DNA of 64,000 nucleotides from an uncultured Ruminococcus sp. (GTDB taxonomy: Bacteria; Bacillota; Clostridia; Oscillospirales; Ruminococcaceae). Position numbers and translations under genes: made by a program. The notes under the pieces were generated by a model that saw only the letters and a list, made by a program, of their open reading frames with translations, was not told the DNA's origin and did not search any database. The stretch is taken from the NCBI GenBank assembly GCA_900538575.1, contig UPZA01000004.1, positions 124,001-188,000 on the forward strand, read 5' to 3'. Positions 1 to 8,284 of the stretch are shown here, in pieces; the first letter of the stretch is position 1, and every line of letters begins with the position of its first letter.

Positions 1-74
1 TGATTATTAAGAGCTTTGCTGACAGTAGCAATTGATACACCGCACTCCTCTGCGATAGTTTTAATCGAAACCAC
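1..74 (-). CDS. LacI-family transcriptional regulator, N-terminal fragment
   Basis: Only the first 24 or so codons lie in the window; the gene runs off the left edge. The translation begins V-V-S-I-K-T-I-A-E-E-C-G-V-S and continues I-A-T-V-S-K-A-L-N-N, which is the helix-turn-helix and hinge start of LacI/GalR repressors. These usually control sugar-use genes by binding palindromic operators. I chose a GTG start at 74-72 because a GAAAGG ribosome site lies about 12 bases upstream and a good promoter sits about 100 bases upstream. The reading frame stays open further upstream, but without a start codon that has a ribosome site. Confidence 0.8.
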   Translation of the reverse strand, partial: MVSIKTIAEECGVSIATVSKALNN

Positions 75-178
75 TTTACCATCGCGCCTTTCACATAAAT
101 TACACGCATTATGCACATTTTTAATTTTAAGCTGTCTGACTAAAAATCCAAAAAAATATTCAAATGTTTCGTAACAAT

Positions 179-207
179 AATATACAATACTAAAAACAAA
201 AAGTCAA
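179..207 (-). promoter_or_regulatory. Promoter for the LacI-type regulator
   Basis: On the minus strand TTGACT (207-202) and TATATT (184-179) are 18 bases apart. Transcription would begin near 172, giving a leader of about 100 bases before the GTG start. Confidence 0.5.
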
Positions 208-429
208 TGCTTAATACCAATCCTTAATATTTTTTTAGCATTTTAAACAATTTTTATTCAATATTTTTGTTCAATATTTAAGATTTTTCTGTTTAAAATT
301 CATATTATTACAAAACGGTAAAAATAAAAATCAGTTTAATTTTGATTAAAATTATCCTTTTTTGTCTGTTTTATACATCATATTCAAGTTTTCCTTTAAG
401 GTTATTAATGTTTTTCACAAATAAATAGT
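208..429. other. AT-rich intergenic region, no gene seen
   Basis: The gap between the LacI promoter and the end of the ComEA-like gene is very AT-rich. I see no credible start codon with a ribosome site. A 10-mer TTCAATATTT occurs twice, at 257 and 270, but the base composition makes this weak evidence of function. Confidence 0.4.
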
Positions 430-1248
430 CTAATTTATTTGATTATTATCAACATAAAAATAACTGATAATTTTTTTAAGCTTTGCTTCGCTCATTTCCT
501 CTGCATAAAGAAGCTCATACGTATTGCTGAAATATTTTATGCTTGTCCGCAGGGAAATAATACTGTCAGCTGTTTTTTCGTCTATATCAGGTATCAGCAG
601 AAGCTCTTCGCGTGTAACTGTGTTAAGATTAAATAGAAGCTCTCTGGTTTCGTTTTCAGTAGATAAAAGATTTTCCTGTGTGTTATCCTGGGAAGGCTCC
701 GCAGTCTGAACTACAGGTTCATTATTAAAAACAGGATCCTGATAATTCTGTTCCGGCACATAGGGATCGATATCGGCAGGGTAAACAGGATTTTCTACAT
801 ATATATGATCCTTGATATTAAAAAATGTCTTTTCGCCTATTCCGTTCACATTCATTATTTCCTCAATATTTTTAAACCCTCCGTTTATTATTCTGTAATT
901 TATTATTTTTTCTGCCGTTACTTCTCCTATGCCGTCAAGCAGCATTAATTGTTCCATTCCGGCGCTGTTAATATCTATATATAGAAATTCAGTACGATCG
1001 GTTTCCGCCATACTTTCAGACAAGTCTTCCATAAACGTTTCGGAGGTATAAATTTCAGCGCCGACGGTTCCGGAAGTAGCTATAATGTTAGCTTCAGTTT
1101 CAGTAACAACGCTTCCGTCGGTTTCCCAAATATCGTACTCGCCGGTTATAACGGCTTTTTCCGTATTTTCTCTGGAAATAAAATACATACAGACCGCCGC
1201 AATAACCGTTCCAAAGGAACATAAATAAATTAAAATTTTACGATTCAT
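430..1248 (-). CDS. ComEA-like helix-hairpin-helix protein
   Basis: A 272-residue protein with an N-terminal membrane anchor (about residues 4-24) and then an acidic, low-complexity extracellular stretch. It has two helix-hairpin-helix regions: one at about 90-150, with the L-D-G-I-G and V-N-G-I-G hairpins typical of ComEA, and a degenerate second one at about 205-265. ComEA is the surface DNA receptor of natural competence in Firmicutes. The SLBB domain usually found between anchor and HhH in clostridial ComEA is not visible. The gene stands alone, with no comEC beside it. DNA binding is inferred from the HhH motifs; a competence role is not shown by context. Confidence 0.7.
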   Translation of the reverse strand: MNRKILIYLCSFGTVIAAVCMYFISRENTEKAVITGEYDIWETDGSVVTETEANIIATSGTVGAEIYTSETFMEDLSESMAETDRTEFLYIDINSAGMEQLMLLDGIGEVTAEKIINYRIINGGFKNIEEIMNVNGIGEKTFFNIKDHIYVENPVYPADIDPYVPEQNYQDPVFNNEPVVQTAEPSQDNTQENLLSTENETRELLFNLNTVTREELLLIPDIDEKTADSIISLRTSIKYFSNTYELLYAEEMSEAKLKKIISYFYVDNNQIN

Positions 1249-1411
1249 ATTTTTCTCACAAAATTATGTTATGTTAAATTATGGAAATTAAATTTATATA
1301 TATATTTATAATATACATTATCCTTTGTAGTTTTTCAAGTATTTTTCACATTTTTCGACATATTTAATTAATTTATTTCATTCATGCTTTCTATAAGACG
1401 CCCTATTACGA

Positions 1412-1439
1412 TTGACTTTTTATAAATTTTCATTATAAT
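1412..1439 (+). promoter_or_regulatory. Promoter for the MscS/metallophosphoesterase pair
   Basis: TTGACT (1412-1417) and TATAAT (1434-1439) are separated by 16 bases. The start codon of the MscS gene lies about 65 bases further on. Confidence 0.7.
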
Positions 1440-1505
1440 AATATAATAAGTATAAATACAATAGGACGTGCCTGAATTATAATATAAGAAGAGAGGATTC
1501 AAAAA

Positions 1506-2441
1506 ATGATAACAACTTCTTTGATATCCGCGTCGGAAACCTCAACCGAGACGCAAACGGAAGTAACCAATGCAATAGAAGGGATAATCGCCAATGCCGT
1601 AAGCACAACCGCCAAAGAAACCGGACGGCTTAGTAAGCTTATCTCCGGCATTGCTGATAAAATCAAGGAGGCTTTGCCCTCGCTTATTTTCGCTGTTATA
1701 ATTTTTTTAATCGGACTGGCTCTTTCAAAAATCATACTTAGAATTTTTACAAGATGCCTTAACCGTGCAAATGTTGATATTACAGCCGTAGGCTTTCTCC
1801 GCTCCTTATTAAAGGTTCTGCTTTATACTATAGATTTTATAATAACTCTTTCCATTCTCAATATCCCGATGACCTCGATTATAGCGGTTATAAGCGCTGC
1901 CGGACTCGCTATCGGACTGGCTCTCCAAAACAGCCTGTCAAATCTTGCGGGAGGTTTTATAATTTTATTTTCAAAGCCGTTTAAGTCCGGCGACTATGTT
2001 GAAACAAACGCCGCTTCCGGAACGGTGGAAAGTATCGGAATACTTTACACAAGAATACTTACAGCGGATAATAAAACTGTTTATATCCCAAACGGAAAAA
2101 TAACAGATTCTACAATAGTTAATTTCAGCGAACAAAACACCAGGAGAGTCGATTTTGAATTCGGCATAAGCTATTCTGACGATATTGAAAAAGCTAAATC
2201 AATAATATTAAAGCTTGCGTCTGAGCACCCAATGGTATTAGAAGAGCCTGAGCCGTTTGCAAGACTCGGACTTCAGGCGGAGGACAGTCTTCAGATAACC
2301 GTCCGTCTATGGACGGAAACTGAAAATTACTGGCAGGTAAAATTTGATTTGACAGAACAGGTAAATCAGGCTTTTATTGACAATAACGTCACTATACCGT
2401 TCAGACAGATTGACGTACATATAATAAAGGAGCAGCAATAA
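1506..2441 (+). CDS. mscS: Small-conductance mechanosensitive channel (MscS family)
   Basis: A 311-residue membrane channel that opens under membrane tension to release solutes during osmotic downshock. Residues 1-55 form a soluble N-terminal extension. Three hydrophobic helices follow at about 58-80, 100-120 and 124-152; the last is the Gly/Ala-rich pore helix, leading into the conserved A-L-Q-N-S and G-G-F-I-I segments. The beta domain (about 160-225, with G-T-V-E-S-I-G and Y-I-P-N-G) and C-terminal alpha/beta domain are complete. AGAGGA lies 8 bases before the ATG. The next gene begins four bases after the stop, so the two are probably cotranscribed. Confidence 0.93.
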   Translation: MITTSLISASETSTETQTEVTNAIEGIIANAVSTTAKETGRLSKLISGIADKIKEALPSLIFAVIIFLIGLALSKIILRIFTRCLNRANVDITAVGFLRSLLKVLLYTIDFIITLSILNIPMTSIIAVISAAGLAIGLALQNSLSNLAGGFIILFSKPFKSGDYVETNAASGTVESIGILYTRILTADNKTVYIPNGKITDSTIVNFSEQNTRRVDFEFGISYSDDIEKAKSIILKLASEHPMVLEEPEPFARLGLQAEDSLQITVRLWTETENYWQVKFDLTEQVNQAFIDNNVTIPFRQIDVHIIKEQQ

Positions 2442-2445
2442 ATTA

Positions 2446-3339
2446 ATGGAAGAACAGATTCTACGGGATACGCCGACCGAAAGCGAATTGCCTAAAAAGA
2501 AAAAGGGCTCCTGCATATCCCGCATGGCAAAGGTAATACTTATCTTATTTTTCATCTGGTGGTTCAACAATTATACCTTAAAAATTAACGAAAAGCATAT
2601 TAGCTCGGATAAGGTAAATAATGATGTAAAACTTGCGGTTTTAAGCGATTTACATGCGTATGACGGAATATTTTCCATTGATAATAAAACTATCGTAAAA
2701 AAAATAAAAAGGATTGATCCTGATGCCGTCTGCGTATTAGGAGATATGCACTCCAGCAACGCTGACGAAACTGAAAAACAAATTTCAATGGATCTTATGA
2801 CTGGTATAATTGACGAAGGCTATAAGCTTTATTTTGTTTTAGGCGAACATGACGACAGAACAAACGCCTATGTAGATAAAATGGAAAAAAACAAAATACA
2901 TGTGCTGGACGGAGAAGCTGAAAAAATTACAATTGGCGATACCGATCTTACATTTTACGGAATCAGCAACGCCTTTTTTTCACCCAGCTTTGATCTGACA
3001 AATGAGTTTGATATAGATAAAAGTACATATAATATACTTCTTGCCCATATACCGATGTACAGCGATTATGAAAAATTCGGAGCGGATTTGACCTTATGCG
3101 GCGATACCCACGGCGGCATAATACAGATACCGTTTCTTGGCCCCGCATATTATAATGGTAAATTCGTACCGGAGCTTTACGAAGATAAAAATAAAATATT
3201 TGATAAAGGTCTTTTCAAATATGACGGAGGATATTTATTTATAACCTCAGGAATCGGAAATTACATCGGAGACTACAATATTGCGGCTAGATTCAATAAC
3301 CGTCCCGAAATAGCTGTTTTAACCATTTCTCCGGAATAA
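2446..3339 (+). CDS. Membrane-anchored metallophosphoesterase with altered metal-site motifs
   Basis: A 297-residue calcineurin-like phosphoesterase with one N-terminal membrane helix (about 27-42), so the catalytic part probably lies outside the cell. It resembles the YkuE/YaeI group. Motifs seen are S-D-L-H (67-70), G-D-M-H (99-102), G-E-H-D (133-136), A-H-I-P (200-203) and G-D-T-H-G-G (219-224). In the usual family the third and fifth motifs read G-N-H-D and G-H-T-H, so an Asn and a His that normally contact metal or phosphate are Glu and Asp here. The rest of the fold seems intact. Substrate unknown; the gene follows mscS directly. Confidence 0.8.
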   Translation: MEEQILRDTPTESELPKKKKGSCISRMAKVILILFFIWWFNNYTLKINEKHISSDKVNNDVKLAVLSDLHAYDGIFSIDNKTIVKKIKRIDPDAVCVLGDMHSSNADETEKQISMDLMTGIIDEGYKLYFVLGEHDDRTNAYVDKMEKNKIHVLDGEAEKITIGDTDLTFYGISNAFFSPSFDLTNEFDIDKSTYNILLAHIPMYSDYEKFGADLTLCGDTHGGIIQIPFLGPAYYNGKFVPELYEDKNKIFDKGLFKYDGGYLFITSGIGNYIGDYNIAARFNNRPEIAVLTISPE

Positions 3340-3399
3340 TGTTTATCCGACTTTAAACTAATACCTTATCCGTTTTTTTAATTTATTTGGAAATTTTTC

Positions 3400-3428
3400 T
3401 TGCAAAAATGAAAAAATTAGTGTATAAT
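3400..3428 (+). promoter_or_regulatory. Promoter for the decarboxylase gamma/beta genes
   Basis: TTGCAA (3400-3405) and TATAAT (3423-3428) are 17 bases apart, about 50 bases before the gamma-subunit start. Confidence 0.75.
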
Positions 3429-3474
3429 ATAAGATATGTATTATAAAATTTTAATATAGGAGAGTGCTGTAAAC

Positions 3475-3891
3475 ATGGATTTAATGACTACGTGCAGCCT
3501 TATCGGCAAAACATTAACTCCTATGGCTGAGGATATGACCTTAAGCTATGTAACCGCAGTTGTTATTACCGGTTTGACTGTCGTATTTCTCGGTCTTATC
3601 ATCCTTATCTTATTCGTATGGGCATTCGGCAAGATTTTCTCAAGAAAAAAGAAGCCTGCTGTCCAGGAAAAGCCTGTTGAAACGGCAAAGCCGGCTGCCG
3701 CACCGGTTTCAATACCAAAGACAGACGATAATCAGGACGAAATAATCGCTGTTATTTCTGCTGCTGTCGCCGCTATGGGCGCTTCTGACGGAAAAACATA
3801 TAAGCTCAGATCTGTCAGAACCGTTAAAAATAAGCCGTCGAGATCCGCATGGTCGCTTGCGGGTATTCAGAATGACACAAACCCATTCTGA
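3475..3891 (+). CDS. Sodium-pumping decarboxylase, gamma subunit (OadG family)
   Basis: A 138-residue protein with one membrane helix (about residues 22-50), a basic stop-transfer segment R-K-K-K, a Pro/Ala-rich linker, and a C-terminal region ending in a W-S-L-A-G-type motif. This is the pattern of the small gamma subunit that anchors the biotin-dependent carboxyltransferase to the beta subunit. AGGAGAG lies upstream of the ATG. The beta-subunit gene begins 33 bases after the stop. No carboxyltransferase (alpha) or biotin carrier gene is present in the window. Confidence 0.82.
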   Translation: MDLMTTCSLIGKTLTPMAEDMTLSYVTAVVITGLTVVFLGLIILILFVWAFGKIFSRKKKPAVQEKPVETAKPAAAPVSIPKTDDNQDEIIAVISAAVAAMGASDGKTYKLRSVRTVKNKPSRSAWSLAGIQNDTNPF

Positions 3892-3924
3892 AATTAACAG
3901 TAAATTAAGAAAGGATAATATCAC

Positions 3925-5121
3925 ATGAGTGAAGTTTTCAGTATCTTTGCAGATACGATAAAAGATCTCGCTATTTCCAGCGGTATTGCGAATATGAGCT
4001 GGAAAGACGCGGTTATGATCCTGATTTCCTTTATTTTTATGTATCTTGCAATTGTTAAGCAATTTGAACCGCTTTTGCTGCTTCCGATTGCTTTTGGTAT
4101 GTTTTTAACCAACTTGCCGGAAGTCGGCATGTATCATCCGTATTTATGGGAAAATACGTCAAATATTGATTTCGGACAGGTCCTGCATGAAGGAGGGCTT
4201 TTGGATATTCTGTATTTAGGCGTTAAGCTTCAGATTTATCCGCCGCTTATTTTCCTTGGTATCGGTACTATGACCGACTTTGGTCCGCTTATTGCCAATC
4301 CTAAGAGCTTTCTGCTCGGAGCAGCCGCTCAGGCAGGTATTTTCTTAACGTTTATCGGAGCGGCGATACTCGGATTTTCCGCTGCTGAATGCGGTGCTAT
4401 CTCTATTATCGGCGGTGCGGACGGTCCTACTGCAATATATGTTTCAAGCAGATTACTGGACGGTGGAAACTTTAAGATAAGCACCGGTACTATTGCTCTT
4501 GCCGCTTATACTTATATGGCGCTTGTTCCGGTTATTCAGCCGCCTATTATGAAGCTTTTAACCACAAAAAAAGAACGAGCTGTAAAAATGCCTATGCTGC
4601 GAAACGTTTCCAAAACCGAAAAAATTATATTCCCAATTGCAGTTACATTTATCGTAGCTTTGCTTGTGCCGTCGGCAGGTCCCCTTGTAGGTATGCTTAT
4701 GTTAGGCAATCTTCTCAAAGAAAGCGGCGTATGCAGCAGACTTGTTGATACAGCTCAGAATGCTTTAATGAACATAATCACAATTTTCCTCGGAGTTTCA
4801 GTAGGAGCTACTACCCAGGCAGACAAGATTCTGAATACAGAATTCGCAAAGGTAATTATTCTCGGAGTTATCGCTTTTGCAGTTGGTACTGCTGCCGGCG
4901 TATTATTCGGTAAGATCATGTGCAAAGCCACTAAAGGCAAGGTTAATCCGCTTATCGGTTCCGCCGGAGTTTCAGCCGTTCCTATGGCGGCCAGAGTTTC
5001 TCAGAAGGTCGGAGCGCAAACTGATCCGACTAACTTCCTATTAATGAACGCTATGGGACCTAATGTTGCCGGAGTTATCGGTTCCGCAGTAGCCGCAGGT
5101 ATATTGTTAAGTATAATCTAA
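3925..5121 (+). CDS. Sodium ion-translocating decarboxylase, beta subunit (OadB/MmdB/GcdB)
   Basis: A 398-residue polytopic membrane protein. The hallmark G-A-D-G-P-T motif is at residues 164-169, and the Y-P-P-L-I-F-L-G-I-G-T-M-T-D segment at about 105-118. The beta subunit decarboxylates carboxybiotin and exports two sodium ions per cycle, storing energy from oxaloacetate, methylmalonyl-CoA or glutaconyl-CoA decarboxylation. Which substrate applies cannot be told from beta alone. A strong terminator follows, so the operon here holds only gamma and beta. Confidence 0.92.
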   Translation: MSEVFSIFADTIKDLAISSGIANMSWKDAVMILISFIFMYLAIVKQFEPLLLLPIAFGMFLTNLPEVGMYHPYLWENTSNIDFGQVLHEGGLLDILYLGVKLQIYPPLIFLGIGTMTDFGPLIANPKSFLLGAAAQAGIFLTFIGAAILGFSAAECGAISIIGGADGPTAIYVSSRLLDGGNFKISTGTIALAAYTYMALVPVIQPPIMKLLTTKKERAVKMPMLRNVSKTEKIIFPIAVTFIVALLVPSAGPLVGMLMLGNLLKESGVCSRLVDTAQNALMNIITIFLGVSVGATTQADKILNTEFAKVIILGVIAFAVGTAAGVLFGKIMCKATKGKVNPLIGSAGVSAVPMAARVSQKVGAQTDPTNFLLMNAMGPNVAGVIGSAVAAGILLSII

Positions 5122-5128
5122 ACTTTAT

Positions 5129-5162
5129 AAAAAAATTGGCTTAATTAAGCCAATTTTTTTAT
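5129..5162 (+). terminator. Intrinsic terminator after the decarboxylase operon
   Basis: A long perfect inverted repeat (core ATTGGCTTAA/TTAAGCCAAT) flanked by A and T runs follows the beta-subunit stop. Confidence 0.85.
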
Positions 5163-5201
5163 TATATATTAATTTATTAAGTTTAACAATTTAACAATAT
5201 T

Positions 5202-5232
5202 AAAAAACAGGAGCAGTCAGCCCCTGTTTTTT
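5202..5232 (-). terminator. Intrinsic terminator after the 5235-5771 membrane protein gene
   Basis: AAAAAACAGG pairs with CCTGTTTTTT around an 11-base loop, just past the stop of the leftward gene. It could act in both directions. Confidence 0.7.
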
Positions 5233-5234
5233 AA

Positions 5235-5771
5235 TTAATCCTTATATTGGATTTTATTCAAATCAATACCGGAATAAGATAATTTATATGTTATTATAAA
5301 TGAAACAAAAGGAATTAGCGTTAGAACAAACATTATTATAAGCTGAAATTTTGATACGCTTCTTAACTCTGTGCCTGAATTTATAAGGTTGTAAAGCTGT
5401 AAAAACTGACCGTTTAAAAGCTTATAAGCTCCATAAAAATTTCCTATAAGCCCTTTTTTAGAAATAAATAAAATCAACCATAATAAAATATACGGCATAC
5501 TTAACGATGCAGCAACGGTAAACTTTCTTGAAAATGAAAATTTTATATTCATTCTCCTCTGAATAATAAGATCATTTTTAGCAGTATTATACGCAAAATT
5601 ACATATTAATCCGATAAAAATAATTGACGTACACAAAACAGTAATTATTTTCAAAAATATACTGCTGGAAAAAGCCAAAGTAAGATTTATAAAAAGACAA
5701 AGAATTTCTGAAAAAATCAAATATCCGATTCCTTTCAGAACAATTGATAGCAGACTTATATTTTTCAACAT
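5235..5771 (-). CDS. Unrecognised small polytopic membrane protein
   Basis: I do not recognise the family. The protein is about 178 residues with four or five hydrophobic helices and short basic loops. Start choice is uncertain: an upstream in-frame ATG at 5816 has no ribosome site, while CGGAGG lies just before an ATG at 5771 and a TTG at 5768; the TTG has the better spacing (5 bases). Transcribed alone leftward with its own terminator. The small gene at 5861 is divergent from it. Confidence 0.6.
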   Translation of the reverse strand: MLKNISLLSIVLKGIGYLIFSEILCLFINLTLAFSSSIFLKIITVLCTSIIFIGLICNFAYNTAKNDLIIQRRMNIKFSFSRKFTVAASLSMPYILLWLILFISKKGLIGNFYGAYKLLNGQFLQLYNLINSGTELRSVSKFQLIIMFVLTLIPFVSFIITYKLSYSGIDLNKIQYKD

Positions 5772-5860
5772 AACCTCCGAAAAATTTTCATTTTTTACAT
5801 GAAATAAAATCGACATATCTTATCATAATATTAATGTAATAATTTTTCATAAGGAGCAAT

Positions 5861-6040
5861 ATGACTATGACAAGACGAGTTCACTGCGGAAAAAAGACTA
5901 AAATTTACATTCCTAAAACAGTTAACCCTCAGATAATTTCATACAGGTCGGCCTCTGAAAACGATACTGTAACTGAATTACATTACATGCCGGCCCATGA
6001 AACTATTAAAACTGAATCAGAAAATGTAAAACGGCGGTAA
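5861..6040 (+). CDS. Small basic protein of 59 residues, unknown
   Basis: A short open frame starting ATG at 5861, eight bases after a strong AAGGAG site. The product is basic at both ends (T-R-R-V-H-C-G-K-K-T-K near the start, K-R-R at the end), has one Cys, and no membrane helix. I know no family for it. The good ribosome site, compact frame and position between two convergent terminator-like structures suggest a real gene. The stop overlaps a GGCGG/CCGCC hairpin. Confidence 0.55.
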   Translation: MTMTRRVHCGKKTKIYIPKTVNPQIISYRSASENDTVTELHYMPAHETIKTESENVKRR

Positions 6041-6049
6041 TTCCGCCGA
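6033..6049 (-). terminator. Weak hairpin terminator after znuB
   Basis: GGCGG and CCGCC pair around a short loop. On the minus strand the hairpin is followed by GTTTTAC, a weak T tract, just past the znuB stop. Confidence 0.4.
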
Positions 6050-6058
6050 TACATAGCT

Positions 6059-6892
6059 TTAGCTTTTATGGTTTCGTATCCACCCCAACGCCGAGAACAA
6101 CGCAAATATTATTACATTTACAACAACGACGCTTGCGCCTGGAGCCGTATCTAAAAGAAGAGAAATAAAAAATCCTATTAAAAAGCTTAAAACAGAAACT
6201 ATAGCAGAAGATATTACTACTCCCTTAAAGCTTTTGAAAACTCTCATTGATGTTATAGCCGGAAAAATTATCAAGCTTGAAATTAACAATGCGCCCATCA
6301 TCATCATACCTAATACTACTGTTACGGCAGTAAGCAGCGCTATAAGCATTTTATAGAAATCAACCTTGATACCTGTAGCCCTTGAAAAATTTTCATCAAA
6401 GGTGACGGCAAAAATCTTATTATAAAATAAAATAAACATAGCCAAAACAAGAACGGATAAAACAACGCTTAAAATAACATCGTCATGATCCATAGCAAGT
6501 ATACTACCAAACATATAATGACTTACATCATTCGTAAGACCTGATTTTGATGATACAAGTATACCGACTGCAAGCGCTGTTGTTGAAAAAACGGCAATTG
6601 CAGAATCACCTTTAAGCTTACTGCTGCCATTCATTCTCAGTAACAGAAAAGCCGCTGCTATAACAACAGGAAGGGCAAATTTCAGCGGAGCAATGTTCAT
6701 TACTGCTGCAACCGATAGTGCTCCGTAGCCCACATGAGAAAGACCGTCCCCTATCATGGAATATCGTTTGAGCACAAGGCTTACGCCCAACAACGCAGAA
6801 CAAAGAGTCACGGCTATTCCGCCTATCAACGCCGGTATAAGAATATAGCTTAAAAATTCCGGAGTCAGCATAGATATAAAGTCGTTAAACAT
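6059..6892 (-). CDS. znuB: Zinc/manganese ABC transporter permease (ZnuB family)
   Basis: A 277-residue integral membrane protein of the ABC-3 metal permease family, with about eight hydrophobic helices. The family core is clear: G-D-G-L-S-H-V near residue 50 and the late R-A-T-G-I-K-V-D cytoplasmic coupling segment near 180. It would carry zinc or manganese delivered by the adjacent binding protein. The start lies 2 bases after the znuA stop. An ATP-binding partner is required for transport, but none is encoded beside it. Confidence 0.88.
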   Translation of the reverse strand: MFNDFISMLTPEFLSYILIPALIGGIAVTLCSALLGVSLVLKRYSMIGDGLSHVGYGALSVAAVMNIAPLKFALPVVIAAAFLLLRMNGSSKLKGDSAIAVFSTTALAVGILVSSKSGLTNDVSHYMFGSILAMDHDDVILSVVLSVLVLAMFILFYNKIFAVTFDENFSRATGIKVDFYKMLIALLTAVTVVLGMMMMGALLISSLIIFPAITSMRVFKSFKGVVISSAIVSVLSFLIGFFISLLLDTAPGASVVVVNVIIFALFSALGWIRNHKS

Positions 6893-6894
6893 TG

Positions 6895-7839
6895 TCAGTT
6901 AATAGCCTCCGAAAGATTTTTATAATTATTTGTCATCAAATCCACATAGGTTACGTTATTCTGTAAATCCTCCTTGGATATATTATGACACGAATGTAAC
7001 AAAGACGTTTTTGTTCCCGTGGCATCAGCGATTTTATCAGCTATAGTTTTTGCTGAAAATTCAATATAAAAAACTACCGGTATATTTTCTTTTTTTACAA
7101 TATCAATCAAATAGGACATAGTAGCAGAGCTTGCTTCAGTTTCCGAGCTGCAGCCTGAAAATGCCGCATGAAACTCAAGACCATAATCCTCCGCGAAATA
7201 TCTGAATGGGAAACGATCACCGAAAACAACCGTTTTCCTTTCTGCGTTATTAATCAATTCGGTAAACTGCTCGTCAAGCTCCTTAATTTTTATCATATAT
7301 TCAGAAGCATTCTTTTTATATATTTCCGAGTTAGCTTTATCGGCCTCACATATAACAGAACTTATCTCATCAAGAAGAATTTCCGCATTTTTTAATGAAG
7401 TAAAAATATGCTCGTCAAATTCTGTTTCATCATGACCGTGTTCTTCACCCTCCGATGTGTCATGGATTTCTTCAACAGGCGTTATATAATCCATAAGCCT
7501 TACAGCTTTGATTTTTTCGTTTTTTACAGACCTAAGAACATCGTCGGCCCATACTTCTGATTCTCCCCCTATATACAGAAATATATCAGCCTGCTGTATT
7601 TTAGACACATCCTTGGGAGTCGGTTCATATGTATGACTTTCTGATCCAGGAGTCAAAAGAAGCGTTATTTCAGCATTATCACCTGCAATCTGCTTAGCAA
7701 AGTCGTACTGCGGAAACAATGTTGTTACAATTTTTAACTTTTCTTTTCCTTCATTTCCTGATTTTCCGCAGGATATACAAACCACTGAAAATACGGCAAT
7801 TAAAACTGCTGTAATTATTTTATTTATTTTTGATTTCAC
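6895..7839 (-). CDS. znuA: Zinc-type metal-binding lipoprotein (ZnuA family)
   Basis: A 314-residue solute-binding protein. The N-terminus is a lipoprotein-like signal (basic K-S-K, hydrophobic core, then C-I-S-C-G). Metal ligands of the family are visible: His in S-H-T-Y-E-P-T, a His/Asp/Glu-rich loop rich in E-H-G-H-D, His in D-E-H-I-F, and a late L-H-S-C-H segment. I chose a GTG start at 7839 because GAGG lies just upstream; the frame is open further but without a ribosome site. It overlaps the regulator gene by 20 bases, which suggests coupled translation. Confidence 0.87.
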   Translation of the reverse strand: MKSKINKIITAVLIAVFSVVCISCGKSGNEGKEKLKIVTTLFPQYDFAKQIAGDNAEITLLLTPGSESHTYEPTPKDVSKIQQADIFLYIGGESEVWADDVLRSVKNEKIKAVRLMDYITPVEEIHDTSEGEEHGHDETEFDEHIFTSLKNAEILLDEISSVICEADKANSEIYKKNASEYMIKIKELDEQFTELINNAERKTVVFGDRFPFRYFAEDYGLEFHAAFSGCSSETEASSATMSYLIDIVKKENIPVVFYIEFSAKTIADKIADATGTKTSLLHSCHNISKEDLQNNVTYVDLMTNNYKNLSEAIN

Positions 7840-8236
7840 ATTCCTCACACTTTCCGTATAAAACAGTTTTTGAATTATCAACTTTAAATCCGTGATGTTC
7901 AAAAATATGACTATTCAAAGACTTCATATAAGAACAATCAATATGATAAAGCTTTCCGCAATTAATACATTTCAGATGAAAATGCTCATGACATTCAGCG
8001 TTATCTTCGGCCATCTGATAACAGGCTCCGGTTTTTTCATCAAGATAGAATTTTCTAATTATATTTCCGCTGACAAGCTTGTCCAAATATCTATAAATGG
8101 TGGCAGAGCCAACTGAATTTTCACCGCAGCTAAGATATGCAATTATTTCAGAGGCAGTAACGTGTCTATCCTTATTATCATTCAAGAATTTTAAAATCTT
8201 TTCCTTTTGTTTTGTTTTATAATCCGATGGACGCAT
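7820..8236 (-). CDS. Fur-family metal regulator, probably Zur
   Basis: A 138-residue Fur-family repressor. Residues 1-80 form the winged helix (A-S-E-I-I-A-Y and S-V-G-S-A-T-I-Y-R recognition segment). The C-terminal half has the metal-sensing H-E-H-F-H-L-K-C and two C-x2-C pairs (C-I-N-C and C-E-E-C) that hold structural zinc. It heads an operon with znuA and znuB, so control of zinc uptake (Zur) is the likely role; Fur or PerR function is less likely. A Fur-type box sits over the start of its own promoter, suggesting self-repression of the whole operon. Confidence 0.85.
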   Translation of the reverse strand: MRPSDYKTKQKEKILKFLNDNKDRHVTASEIIAYLSCGENSVGSATIYRYLDKLVSGNIIRKFYLDEKTGACYQMAEDNAECHEHFHLKCINCGKLYHIDCSYMKSLNSHIFEHHGFKVDNSKTVLYGKCEECEIKNK

Positions 8237-8269
8237 ATTTTCATTTTCACTTCCAATCCAAATATAAAT

Positions 8270-8284
8270 TAATAACCATTTTCA
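8270..8284 (-). promoter_or_regulatory. Fur/Zur-type operator
   Basis: The minus-strand 15-mer TGAAAATGGTTATTA matches the classical 7-1-7 Fur-family box TGATAAT-N-ATTATCA at 11 of the 14 defined positions or better. It lies directly after the -10 element, over the expected transcription start. Confidence 0.55.

Noticed and set aside
75..172. Upstream open extension of the LacI-type gene
   Set aside because: The frame is open but has no ATG and no ribosome site; it starts inside the expected promoter and leader.
257..279. Direct repeat of TTCAATATTT
   Set aside because: Only two copies in extremely AT-rich DNA, with no nearby promoter they would serve.
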